Source: an uncultured Chloroflexota bacterium
Lineage (GTDB): Bacteria > Chloroflexota > Anaerolineae > Aggregatilineales > Phototrophicaceae
DNA: 64,000 nucleotides
Direction of reading: 5' to 3'
Assembly: GCA_937974245.1 (NCBI GenBank)
Contig: CALJKV010000103.1
Coordinates: 66,511-130,510, forward strand
Positions 27,229 to 35,489 of this stretch are shown piece after piece. The translations under genes were made by a program, and so were the position numbers. Position 1 is the first letter of the stretch. Each line of letters starts with the position of its first letter. The notes under the pieces were generated by a model. It searched no databases. It was not told where the DNA came from and saw only the letters and a list, made by a program, of their open reading frames with translations.

Positions 27229-28821
27229 CTAATCGCTTGTTAATTTCCAGTAATGGTCGCCCACCGTCTGGAAATCGGGATTAGCGATCAGCGTGGCGAA
27301 AATCGGGCCGGGCGGGCAGCGGCGGATGATGTTGACGGCGCTGTAAATCGTTTTGGCATGGGCCGTTCCCTGTGGTGTTAAACGCCCCAGTGCCGGGATG
27401 ATAATCTTCAGGATAGAGGATAGTGCCTTCTTTTGCTGCTGTGCTGTCTGGAAGAAGCCATCCACCATTGCCAGTTCATCTGCGCCCAGGATCATCAAGT
27501 CATCATACTCGGCGCCAATCGCACGCCGGTGATTCTCAAAGGCGATCTGGTTGTTTTGCGACGTAATCAGGCGGATCCACTCAGTGCGTGGGCGATGCCC
27601 ATTATATGAAATTGCGACTTTGCCCGGTTCGTCTTCCCGGAAGACGTTCACGTACGCGCCAATTGGCAGGCGGTGTTTGCGGTAATAGGGGGCAAGGCCA
27701 TGAACAAAACGCGAGTTTCTGACAACCCAGCAGGGGAACTCTTCACCGTCTTCATCGTCTACTACCGTGACCCATACGCGCGGGGTGCTGCGAGCGGTGG
27801 GGAAGATTGGCCGCGTCTTGGCGTTCAATGGGAATGTCCCCATACGGCGATGCGGGTAGATGAGTGTGATGGTTACTTCATCCAGCGGGTCATCCAGCGG
27901 CATATCGGGAATATCCGAAAGCTCGTCACAGATTTCCTGTTCGAGCCCACGCAGATTGGTATCCAGAAGTTCCGGATCGTAATCAATTGTGCTGTAGGCC
28001 AGCATGGGCGGGACGTGCAACACTTCTTTTGGCTCTAACCGCGTCAAACTCCAGAGGATTTCCCCGCTTGGGCCGACTTCATCAAATCGGCTGTCATTGT
28101 TCAGGGCATAATTCATTGAAAACACCTGGAGTTCCTGCGGGGCGTTTTCCAGTCCCCCGATTTCTTCCAGAATCGTTTCAGTTGACAATGGGACGCCTTC
28201 GGCCAGGTCAAGTACGGCTTCGGCCAGGTTAATGTGACCGATGTTAACATCCACCAGGAGTGCCCGCGGGAACCATTTCCCAGTCAATAGAACCAGATCG
28301 TCCGCGGCATTGAGCTTGCGATCCAACGCCGCGATGATTTCTTTGCCGTTGGCCGCCAATATCTCGTCTGCACTGGGCGATTCAGTCGGCAGGAAGCTGC
28401 TTTCTGCACCTTCGGATTCTTCAGACAGGGCGTGTGGGGTCTTCAGCTCGCTAGCGAATTCCCTGAGGGGCTGTTTATTCAGTTTGTCGTTTTCAAACCG
28501 GACAGCAATCGCTGTGAAATCACCGTAGCTGCTGGCATTTTTGCCAGGGCGGGCGCTCACGACTTTCGCTACTTCAAAATTGACTGCCGGGAAGATCACC
28601 TTTGTCCCTGCTGGAAAATGTCCGGCGGGCGTGTATGGTTGAACGTCTTTGTAACGCGCTTCCAGTTCGGCGATTTCTTGTTGTATTCGGTTCTCGATGA
28701 GGGCGCGGGCGAGGTCATCGCTGCTGAGGGGGGTTTCACGTTCCAGCAGCAGGCCGGTTAATAATTCAAGATCATCTTCTGTGATGATAAAGTTGCGCGC
28801 CCAGTGTTGAGCTGGCACCAA
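27229..28821 (-). CDS. Large protein with winged-helix-like segments, unknown
   Basis: 530 residues, no membrane helix. The N-terminus ITEDDLELLTGLLLERETPL followed by SSDDLARALIENRI, the middle segment VPLSTETILEEIGG ending in RFDEVGPSGEILWSLTRL, and the C-terminal NPDFQTVGDHYWKLTSD all resemble HARE-HTH/RpoE-delta-like winged helices, which typically end F-x-x-x-G-x-x-x-W-x-L. The region between is acidic and beta-rich. First gene of the three-gene set. I do not recognise a named family. It may regulate or work with the adjacent Hsp70/HEAT genes, which is inference from position. Confidence 0.6.
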   Translation of the reverse strand: MVPAQHWARNFIITEDDLELLTGLLLERETPLSSDDLARALIENRIQQEIAELEARYKDVQPYTPAGHFPAGTKVIFPAVNFEVAKVVSARPGKNASSYGDFTAIAVRFENDKLNKQPLREFASELKTPHALSEESEGAESSFLPTESPSADEILAANGKEIIAALDRKLNAADDLVLLTGKWFPRALLVDVNIGHINLAEAVLDLAEGVPLSTETILEEIGGLENAPQELQVFSMNYALNNDSRFDEVGPSGEILWSLTRLEPKEVLHVPPMLAYSTIDYDPELLDTNLRGLEQEICDELSDIPDMPLDDPLDEVTITLIYPHRRMGTFPLNAKTRPIFPTARSTPRVWVTVVDDEDGEEFPCWVVRNSRFVHGLAPYYRKHRLPIGAYVNVFREDEPGKVAISYNGHRPRTEWIRLITSQNNQIAFENHRRAIGAEYDDLMILGADELAMVDGFFQTAQQQKKALSSILKIIIPALGRLTPQGTAHAKTIYSAVNIIRRCPPGPIFATLIANPDFQTVGDHYWKLTSD

Positions 28822-28978
28822 TAGTAGCCTCCAGTTGGCATGGCAGGGGAATTATAACGAAAAGTGTTGGCAGATAAACAAGGAATAATTCCATCCTTGC
28901 TCAACCAAATTATGAATTGATAGCTATAAACTGATTGTTCATTATACTGGACAAACTGAGCACTTGGCAAGCGTTGGG

Positions 28979-29007
28979 TTGACCGCCGTTTTCCGGTAGG
29001 CTATACT
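28979..29007 (+). promoter_or_regulatory. Promoter of the rpmH cluster
   Basis: TTGACC and TATACT separated by exactly 17 bases, about 43 bases before the rpmH start. It is one of the best sigma-70-like promoters in the window and fits the high expression expected of a ribosomal-protein gene. Confidence 0.7.
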
Positions 29008-29049
29008 AAACGCCGGTATTGTTCTGTTGAGACTTGAGGGTAAACAAAG

Positions 29050-29226
29050 ATGGCTACAAAGCGAACCTGGCAGCCCAAAATTCGCCGCCGTAAGCGTGTT
29101 CATGGATTTCGCCAGCGGATGCAAACGCGGGGCGGACGGAATGTGCTGAAGGCACGGCGGACGCGTGGTCGGCATGTGCTGACCGTCACGCCAAATCATG
29201 TTAAGAAAGTGAACTGGAACGCCTAA
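29050..29226 (+). CDS. rpmH: Ribosomal protein L34
   Basis: 58 residues, too short for many gene lists but unmistakable: MATKRTWQPKIRRRKRVHGF, then FRQRMQTRGGRNVLKARRT. L34 sits in the 50S subunit near the exit-tunnel side. Typical bacterial L34 has about 44-46 residues; this one carries two extra residues at the N-terminus and about 12 at the C-terminus (TPNHVKKVNWNA). Eight bases separate it from rnpA, the near-universal neighbour. Confidence 0.96.
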   Translation: MATKRTWQPKIRRRKRVHGFRQRMQTRGGRNVLKARRTRGRHVLTVTPNHVKKVNWNA

Positions 29227-29234
29227 GGTCGTGG

Positions 29235-29582
29235 ATGCAGCGGCGTTTTCGGCTTCGCCACCCTGCTGATTTTGCACACCTTCGCCGGAACGGGCGGACA
29301 TACCGCCACCGGCTGCTGGTGGTCAGTTGTGCTCCCAATGGGCTGTCGCACAATCGGTACGGCTTCATTACTGTTAAACGTTTGGGCAACGCCGTAACCC
29401 GAAACCGGGTGCGGCGTTTGTTGCGGGAAGCCGTGCGCCTGTTGCATCCTCATCTGCGTGCCGGGTATGATGTGGTGTTTATCGCACGAGATGGGTTGGT
29501 TGGGCAACCTTTAGCGGTTGTCCAACGTATTCTGAATCAGTTGGCTGTGCAGGCCGAGCTAAACGAAAGTGAGGCGGCATGA
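29235..29582 (+). CDS. rnpA: Ribonuclease P protein component
   Basis: 115 residues. RFRLRHPADFAHLRRNGRTY is the family start, and the RNR motif appears in VKRLGNAVTRNRVRRLLREA near residue 55, which binds the RNase P RNA. Helps the RNA enzyme remove 5' leaders from pre-tRNAs. Overlaps yidD in an ATGA junction, implying coupled translation. Confidence 0.95.
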   Translation: MQRRFRLRHPADFAHLRRNGRTYRHRLLVVSCAPNGLSHNRYGFITVKRLGNAVTRNRVRRLLREAVRLLHPHLRAGYDVVFIARDGLVGQPLAVVQRILNQLAVQAELNESEAA

Positions 29583-29836
29583 AACGAGTGTCATTACTAC
29601 TCATCCGGTTTTATCAACGGTTTATCTCGCCTGCGCTGCCGCCGAGTTGTATCTATGAGCCGTCTTGTTCCCGTTACACTTACGAGGCAATTGAACGGTA
29701 TGGGTTTTTTCGAGGGGGTTGGTTGGGTGTCAAACGCATTTCACGCTGCCATCCCTTTCATGAAGGTGGGTATGACCCTGTTCCCGACCTGGACGATCAC
29801 CATAAACACGAACACGAACACGGGTCGGTAAGTTAG
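29579..29836 (+). CDS. yidD: Membrane protein insertion efficiency factor YidD
   Basis: 85 residues. LIRFYQRFISPALPPSCIYE, then PSCSRYTYEAIERYG and SRCHPFHEGGYDPVP, are the conserved blocks with the family cysteines. YidD is a small peripheral membrane factor that assists YidC-dependent insertion. The tail DDHHKHEHEHGS is His/Glu-rich and might bind metal, though such tails are common in the family. Part of the rpmH-rnpA-yidD transcript. Confidence 0.95.
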   Translation: MKRVSLLLIRFYQRFISPALPPSCIYEPSCSRYTYEAIERYGFFRGGWLGVKRISRCHPFHEGGYDPVPDLDDHHKHEHEHGSVS

Positions 29837-29897
29837 CTGGTTTCTGGGGCATGTGTCGGAAGTGCAGACATACTGCTCTCGTTAACGAGGTGATTCA

Positions 29898-31076
29898 TTG
29901 AAGATCGCAAAGGCTTTTGTGCAATTACGCCTGGTTAGTATGGCGTTGATTTTGGTTCTGCTGGTTGCCGCCTGCGGCCCGGCGCCCCTGGGGACGAGTT
30001 GGGCCGCGGTAACGCTGGTCGGTAACGACCAGAATATCCTGCTGGCGTTCAATAACCAGACTGTATTGGTGAACCCTTCTGATGGCAGCGCCGTCAAGCT
30101 GCTCAACTCCGATGGAGAAATTCGCCTGGATGACCAGGGTAATCCCCGAATCTGGAAAGTAACTGGGAGTGACGCCCAGACCCTCTTTTTCTCCAACCCA
30201 ATTGTGGAAAACGAAGAAACGCTGATTATCGGTTCCTACAATCAGAAATTCTTCCGGGTGGATGTTCCAACCGCCCGCATCGAAAATCCCGAAGGTGTGG
30301 CGATTGAAGGCTATACCGGCCACATGGTCGCTAATCTGGTTGCCGACGAGAACCGGATATATGTCGGGTTAAGCAATCACGACCTGGTGGCGCTGGATCG
30401 AACCGATTTCTCGGTACAATGGACGGCCAAGACGGAACATGGTGTATGGTCTGAGCCGCTCTTGTTAGACGGCGTGCTATATTTTACATCGCTTGACCAC
30501 TATTTATACGCGGTAGACGCCGCAACCGGCGATGCACGGTGGAAACTCGATCTTGAGGGCGCGGTCTTATCCACTCCGGTTTTCGCCAATAACCGCCTGT
30601 ATGTGGGTAGCTTTGCCCGCAAGGTTTTTGCGATTTCACTGGCCGGTGAGAAGTTGGATGAATACCTGACGAATGATTGGGTGTGGGGTTCGCCTACGAT
30701 CATCGGGAACACTTTGTATATTGCTGACCTGGGCGGTTGGGTGTATGCCCTCGATATTGTTGATGGTCTGACCGAGGTGTGGCAGGCTAAAGTGGCTGAA
30801 AAATCGATCCGGCCCTCACCATTGGTGGTTGGCAGCACAGTGATTGTTGCGTCCAGTGACCAGAAAGTCTACTGGCTAAACGCTGATAACGGCTTCATAA
30901 ACTTTGCCCGCGAACTCACATCACCGATCTTTTCCGATCTACTCCTGATCGAAGCCAATGAAGCATTGGGGATCACTCAATCGATGGTCGTAGTCAGCAC
31001 GATGTCACCAGCTGAAATGCTGGTTGCCTTTACAGTAGAGCAGGGTGAGCGCCGTTGGGTTCATGCCTTGCAGTAG
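29898..31076 (+). CDS. Lipoprotein with PQQ-type beta-propeller repeats (BamB-like)
   Basis: 392 residues, TTG start with GAGGTG 6-7 bases upstream. The N-terminus is a lipoprotein signal: hydrophobic stretch ALILVLLVAACGP with a lipobox (VAAC) at about residue 26. The mature part has propeller blades such as LVALDRTDFSVQWTAKTEHG, LYAVDAATGDARWKLDLEG and VYALDIVDGLTEVWQAKVAE, the PQQ/BamB pattern. In most bacteria yidC directly follows yidD; here this gene is interposed, so it may assist membrane-protein insertion, which is an inference from position. A BamB role in outer-membrane assembly is not likely to be the right one if the cell has a single membrane. Confidence 0.8.
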   Translation: MKIAKAFVQLRLVSMALILVLLVAACGPAPLGTSWAAVTLVGNDQNILLAFNNQTVLVNPSDGSAVKLLNSDGEIRLDDQGNPRIWKVTGSDAQTLFFSNPIVENEETLIIGSYNQKFFRVDVPTARIENPEGVAIEGYTGHMVANLVADENRIYVGLSNHDLVALDRTDFSVQWTAKTEHGVWSEPLLLDGVLYFTSLDHYLYAVDAATGDARWKLDLEGAVLSTPVFANNRLYVGSFARKVFAISLAGEKLDEYLTNDWVWGSPTIIGNTLYIADLGGWVYALDIVDGLTEVWQAKVAEKSIRPSPLVVGSTVIVASSDQKVYWLNADNGFINFARELTSPIFSDLLLIEANEALGITQSMVVVSTMSPAEMLVAFTVEQGERRWVHALQ

Positions 31077-31104
31077 CGTTTGAGATACGAGGAGTATAGA
31101 ACGA

Positions 31105-31938
31105 ATGTGGGATTTAATCCTTAACCCGTTTGTCACGGTCATTACGCTGCTGTATTCGCTGCTGGCGAACAATGCTGTGCTGGCAATTGTGGTATTCACT
31201 ATTCTGGTTCGTCTGGCAATGTATCCGTTGACTGCCCAGCAGCAGCGCTCGTCGGTTGCCATGCAGAATGTCCAACCGGAGATGAAGAAGATCCAGGAAA
31301 AGTATAAGAACGACAAGGAAAAGCTGGCACAAGAGCAGATGAAGCTCTACAAAGAACATGGGGTCAACCCACTGGGCGGGTGTTTGCCGCTCTTGATCCA
31401 GTTCCCGATCTGGATTGGCCTGTATCAGGCGATTAACCATGCCCTTGCCGCGACGCCCCTGCAGTTGATTGATCTTTCCGGGCGGTTTCTGGTTACTGGC
31501 CTTGACCATCTGGTGCCGCTGAATAATGTGTTTCTGGGCATTGACCTGACACAGCCGCCGACCATTAATCCGATCTATGCGATGGGGCTGCCGGTGTTGG
31601 TGCTGGCGACTTCCTGGCTACAGTCCAAACTCATGGTTCCTTCGACCCCTGCTGGTGGCAACAAGGACGGCAAGCCTGACCAGGCGCAGGCCATGACACA
31701 ATCCATGACCACCATTATGCCGCTCATGATGGGCTTCTTCTCCCTGTCCTTTTCGGTGGGGCTGTCCATCTATTTTGTGGTGTCAAATGTGATTACGATT
31801 GTGCAGTATAGCATGATGGGTAAAATGGATTGGAAGCAGGTGTTGAGTTTAGGCGGTGGCGGCGGGCAAACCCCGGCTGTCATCGAAAGCAAGCCCGCCC
31901 CCCAAAAAGCGAAACCGAAGTCAGGTAAGGCCAAGTAG
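31105..31938 (+). CDS. yidC: Membrane protein insertase YidC/Oxa1
   Basis: 277 residues, the short form without the large periplasmic domain of E. coli YidC. Five membrane helices are visible; the conserved basic cytoplasmic loop YPLTAQQQRSSVAMQNVQPE leads into MKKIQEKYKNDKEKLAQEQM, and GGCLPLLIQFPIWIGLYQAI is the helix 2-3 signature. The C-terminal tail PQKAKPKSGKAK is very basic, as expected for ribosome contact. The ATG follows a GAGGAG at 9 bases. Inserts proteins with or without SecYEG. Confidence 0.95.
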   Translation: MWDLILNPFVTVITLLYSLLANNAVLAIVVFTILVRLAMYPLTAQQQRSSVAMQNVQPEMKKIQEKYKNDKEKLAQEQMKLYKEHGVNPLGGCLPLLIQFPIWIGLYQAINHALAATPLQLIDLSGRFLVTGLDHLVPLNNVFLGIDLTQPPTINPIYAMGLPVLVLATSWLQSKLMVPSTPAGGNKDGKPDQAQAMTQSMTTIMPLMMGFFSLSFSVGLSIYFVVSNVITIVQYSMMGKMDWKQVLSLGGGGGQTPAVIESKPAPQKAKPKSGKAK

Positions 31939-31969
31939 TAGCGCCTGCCTTTGAGTTGGTGTTATCATG

Positions 31970-31989
31970 CAAGGGGCTTATGCCCCTTG
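31970..31989. terminator. Hairpin, likely terminator after yidC
   Basis: Inverted repeat CAAGGGGC/GCCCCTTG with a TTAT loop, 31 bp after the yidC stop and followed by TTCGC rather than a long T run. The same arms recur at 33824-33848. Confidence 0.45.
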
Positions 31990-32119
31990 TTCGCAATCTT
32001 TTGCGCGAATGCGTGGAAAGACCAGAACAAACCGGCCTGGCATGATTGTTATGCCGCTGCGGTTAACTCTGTGAATGGAACTTTCCATAGTTATTAGTTT
32101 ATTGAAATAAGGATTCTGG

Positions 32120-32944
32120 ATGAGCGCGGAACACACCATTGAGACAACCGGCGACAGCGTGGATGAAGCGGTTGCTAAGGGATTAGCCCAACTGGGTGTT
32201 GGCCCTGGGGACGTGATTGTTGAAGTATTGGAAGAACCCAGCCGGGGGATGTTTGGTTTGGGTGCACGTCCGGCACGGGTACGCCTGAAGCTATTTAAGC
32301 CGCCGACCCCGCCTGCTGCGCCCCCGCCTCCTAAACCGGCGGAGAAGCCAACTCCGAAGGCGGTTGATCGACCGGCACCAAAAGCGGTTGATCAGCATGC
32401 TGACGATAAGGATGCTGAGGATACCCCACTGCTGACGGAAATGGCTGTCGTGGCAGATGAGAGCCAGATGGTGGATGATGCCCGCGCCGGCAGATCCATT
32501 TTGATGGAACTGCTTGGGAAAATGGGGCTGTCTGAAGCTATCGTGACAGTGTATCAGCCTTTGGAGGATGACTCTGGGGATGATAATCCCTGGCTCTTGG
32601 ATGTATCCGGGCCGAATCTCAATGCGCTGATAGGTCGTCGGGGGGAGACCCTGGCGTCACTCCAGTATATCACCCGCTTGATTGCCAGCCGGGAATTACA
32701 GCACCGGGCAAATATCGTCGTGGACGTCTCCGGCTATAAATCGCGCCGCTCGCAGATGCTCCGCGACCTCGCAAACCGGATGGCGAACCAGGCTGTTCAG
32801 AGTAATCGGGTGGTGACACTGGAGCCGATGCCGCCTTATGAACGCCGCATCATTCATCTGACATTGCGCAGTCGTGACGATGTGCAGACGAAAAGTGTGG
32901 GCGAGGGCGATTCGCGTAAAGTAACCATCGTACCGAAGAATTAA
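32120..32944 (+). CDS. khpB: KhpB/Jag RNA-binding protein
   Basis: 274 residues in the usual place after yidC. Three parts: an N-terminal Jag_N domain (ETTGDSVDEAVAKGLAQLG, MFGLGARPARVRLK); a Pro/Ala-rich linker with two copies of PKAVD; a KH domain with LIGRRGETLASLQYITRLIA near residue 180; and a C-terminal R3H domain (PYERRIIHLTLRSRDDV). In other bacteria KhpB binds many transcripts, often with KhpA, and affects cell-wall and division genes. A 181-bp gap separates it from yidC, so it may have its own promoter. Confidence 0.92.
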   Translation: MSAEHTIETTGDSVDEAVAKGLAQLGVGPGDVIVEVLEEPSRGMFGLGARPARVRLKLFKPPTPPAAPPPPKPAEKPTPKAVDRPAPKAVDQHADDKDAEDTPLLTEMAVVADESQMVDDARAGRSILMELLGKMGLSEAIVTVYQPLEDDSGDDNPWLLDVSGPNLNALIGRRGETLASLQYITRLIASRELQHRANIVVDVSGYKSRRSQMLRDLANRMANQAVQSNRVVTLEPMPPYERRIIHLTLRSRDDVQTKSVGEGDSRKVTIVPKN

Positions 32945-32955
32945 TCATACCGGCA

Positions 32956-33798
32956 ATGACTTCACCACTGGACTATTTGCTGATCGGCCATCTGACGGCT
33001 GACCTGACTCCATCAGGGCGGCTGTTGGGTGGCACGGTATCGTATGCGGCCAGAGTGGTCAATGCTTTTGGCCTGCGCGGTGGGATACTCACCAGCGCCG
33101 CGCCAGGGGAGCCACTCCTGGCCGAACTCCAGCCTTACACGGACTATTTGACTCTGTTGCCAGGCGACTCCACCAGCACATTTGAAAATGTCTATACCCC
33201 AACCGGGCGTATCCAGTTTATCCGAGGCGTGGCCGCTAAAATTACGACGGCGGATGTTCCGGCGGCCTGGTTAGGGACGCCACTCGTACACCTTGCGCCG
33301 CTGACTGACGAAGTTGACCCGCAAATTGCCCACCAGTTCAAAGACAGCACCGTACTGCTGACATTGCAGGGTTGGCTGCGTCGTTGGGAAAACGATGGCC
33401 GGGTGCGTTTCAAACGCTGGTTTGACCCGGATGTGCTGCAAGACATAGATATTGTCGTCTTTAGTGAAGAGGATATTGCCGAAGCGCCTTCACTGGAACA
33501 GGAGTTTGCCGGGGCGGTGCGTCACCTCTTTGTGACACGCGCGGAACACGGCGGCACTTACTATTATGAGGGACAGCCAGTTGATTACAGTACACCCCAG
33601 GTCGAAGTTGTTCATCCGACGGGGGCGGGAGATGTGTTTGCCGCCGGGCTGCTGGCGAGTCTGCCATCGCTTTATTACGATTACCACCGGGCGGTACAGG
33701 TCGCGGCACAGTTGGGCGCGATTTCAGTGACTCGCAGCGGGTTAGCGAGTGCGCCCACCACCGATGAGGTGCAAGCGGCACTGGCTGCGGCGGGATAA
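32956..33798 (+). CDS. PfkB-family sugar/nucleoside kinase
   Basis: 280 residues with the ribokinase-like fold: GGTVSYAARVVNAFGLRGG near residue 26 (the first PfkB signature) and HPTGAGDVFAAGLLAS near residue 215, where GAGD holds the anion hole and the catalytic Asp. The acceptor is unknown. It follows khpB by 11 bp and ends before a hairpin, so it is the last gene of that transcript. Confidence 0.85.
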   Translation: MTSPLDYLLIGHLTADLTPSGRLLGGTVSYAARVVNAFGLRGGILTSAAPGEPLLAELQPYTDYLTLLPGDSTSTFENVYTPTGRIQFIRGVAAKITTADVPAAWLGTPLVHLAPLTDEVDPQIAHQFKDSTVLLTLQGWLRRWENDGRVRFKRWFDPDVLQDIDIVVFSEEDIAEAPSLEQEFAGAVRHLFVTRAEHGGTYYYEGQPVDYSTPQVEVVHPTGAGDVFAAGLLASLPSLYYDYHRAVQVAAQLGAISVTRSGLASAPTTDEVQAALAAAG

Positions 33799-33823
33799 GC
33801 AAATGTGCGTGATGAGGCGATTG

Positions 33824-33848
33824 CAAGGGGCTTAAGTGATGCCCCTTG
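33824..33848. terminator. Hairpin, likely terminator after the PfkB gene
   Basis: Arms CAAGGGGC and GCCCCTTG with loop TTAAGTGAT, the same arms as at 31970 but a different loop. TTTGT follows. It lies just before the amidohydrolase gene. Confidence 0.45.
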
Positions 33849-33878
33849 TTTGTATATACTGAGAACGAGGCCATTACC

Positions 33879-35489
33879 GTGAACATCATCGAGCGCGTAC
33901 TGTATAACGGGAATATCATTACGCTGGATGCCGGGCAACCGCGTGTTTCTGCACTGGCGATCAGCTTTGGACGGATTGTTGCCGCCGGGGCAGATGATGA
34001 GATACTGGCGCTGGCCGGTGCGGGGACGCAGCGGGTCAATCTGGGTGGCAAGACGGTGATCCCCGGTTTGACCGATGCGCACATTCACTGGGAAGGGACA
34101 GCTCGCGCTCTGCAAATGGTGAATGCCTTTGAAGTGCCGAGTAAACTGGTCGCCCTGGAACGGGTGCGGGAACACGCCGCGCAGACCCCGGCAGGGGAGT
34201 GGATTACCGGCTACGGTTGGTCACAGGCCTACTGGCCGGAGAAAATCTTCCCAACAGCGGGCGACCTCGATTCGGTCACGACGGCGCACCCGGTTATGTT
34301 GCGGGCGAAGAGCGGCCATGCGATATGGGCGAATAGTGCCGCGCTGCGGGTAGCCGGGATTTCCGCCGATACACTGGACCCGGCTGGTGGCGAAATTGTG
34401 CGCGATGAATCGGGGCTGCCAACCGGTATTCTGCTGGAGAATGCACAAGACCTGGTGGCAAGCGTTGTGCCGTCTCCGTTGCCTGAACAGTTAGCTGATC
34501 AGATGAAAGCCGCGCAAGACCAGGCGCTGGCCTCCGGATTGACGGGGATTCATGACTTTGACGACCCGTCCTGCCTGCGGGCGCTGCAAATCCTGCGTGA
34601 GCGGGAAGAACTTGGTCTTCGTGTAGTCAAAAACATTAACAAAGCCTGGATAGACGCGGCACTGGAAACTGGCCTGCGGGCGGGGTTTGGTGATGAGTGG
34701 CTGCGCATCGGCGGGTTGAAGATATTCGCGGATGGCGCGCTGGGGCCGAAGACGGCCTCCATGATTCAGCCTTACGCCAACGAGCCGGATAACTACGGCA
34801 TCCCAACGATTGACAAGGAAGAAATGGCCGAACTCGTCAGCCGTGCCAGTGCCGCCGGACTACCTTCCACGATTCATGCGATCGGCGATAGGGCAGTGCA
34901 TGATGTACTGGACGTATACGCGATAACGCGCCGCGAAGAAGCAGGGCGGGGGGAAACGCCACGCCAGCGCCGCCACCGCATTGAGCATGTGCAGATCATT
35001 CACCCGGATGATGCGCCTCGATTAGCGAAACTGGGCATCGTCGCCTCCATGCAGCCCATTCACGCTACATCCGACTACGAGATGGCCGATATGTACTGGG
35101 GTGAGCGCTCCGAGTGGGCGTATAATCCGCGTTTGCAGCTCAATTATGGCGCGGTTGTGGCCTTCGGGTCGGACTCGCCAGTTGAACCATTTGAACCCCT
35201 CAAAGGTATCTATGCTGCTGTCACCCGCCGTCGCCCGGATGGTTCGCCGGGGTCGGATGGCTGGTACCCCGAAGCGCGGCTCACGGTAGATGAAGCGCTG
35301 CGCGGTTTCACCACTGGAGCGGCTTATGCAGCTGGTATGGAACACAGTCTGGGCAAACTCGCGCCAGGCTTCCTGGCCGACCTGGTGCTGCTGGATCGTG
35401 ATCTGACGATTATCCCCCATGACGAACTGCCCGATCTGCAAATTCTCGCCACGATGGTTGGCGGCCATTGGCGTTATGGCGGGATATAA
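33879..35489 (+). CDS. Amidohydrolase-superfamily protein (YtcJ-like)
   Basis: About 536 residues. The composite-domain start NGNIITLDAGQPRVSALAI leads to the metal-binding GLTDAHIHWEGTARAL; later ligands are in TIHAIGDRAVHDVLDVYAI and RHRIEHVQIIHPDD, and the final Asp in VVAFGSDSPVEPFEPLKGIY. Members hydrolyse C-N bonds in varied substrates (formamides, hydantoin-like); the substrate here is unknown. I choose the GTG at 33879 (GAGG 9 bases upstream); a TTG 11 codons earlier falls inside the preceding hairpin. Convergent with the EamA gene, with abutting stops. Confidence 0.85.
   Translation: MNIIERVLYNGNIITLDAGQPRVSALAISFGRIVAAGADDEILALAGAGTQRVNLGGKTVIPGLTDAHIHWEGTARALQMVNAFEVPSKLVALERVREHAAQTPAGEWITGYGWSQAYWPEKIFPTAGDLDSVTTAHPVMLRAKSGHAIWANSAALRVAGISADTLDPAGGEIVRDESGLPTGILLENAQDLVASVVPSPLPEQLADQMKAAQDQALASGLTGIHDFDDPSCLRALQILREREELGLRVVKNINKAWIDAALETGLRAGFGDEWLRIGGLKIFADGALGPKTASMIQPYANEPDNYGIPTIDKEEMAELVSRASAAGLPSTIHAIGDRAVHDVLDVYAITRREEAGRGETPRQRRHRIEHVQIIHPDDAPRLAKLGIVASMQPIHATSDYEMADMYWGERSEWAYNPRLQLNYGAVVAFGSDSPVEPFEPLKGIYAAVTRRRPDGSPGSDGWYPEARLTVDEALRGFTTGAAYAAGMEHSLGKLAPGFLADLVLLDRDLTIIPHDELPDLQILATMVGGHWRYGGI

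Noticed and set aside
28822..29049. Possible oriC beside rpmH
   Set aside because: No TTATCCACA-type DnaA boxes and no dnaA or dnaN gene; the only clear element is the rpmH promoter.
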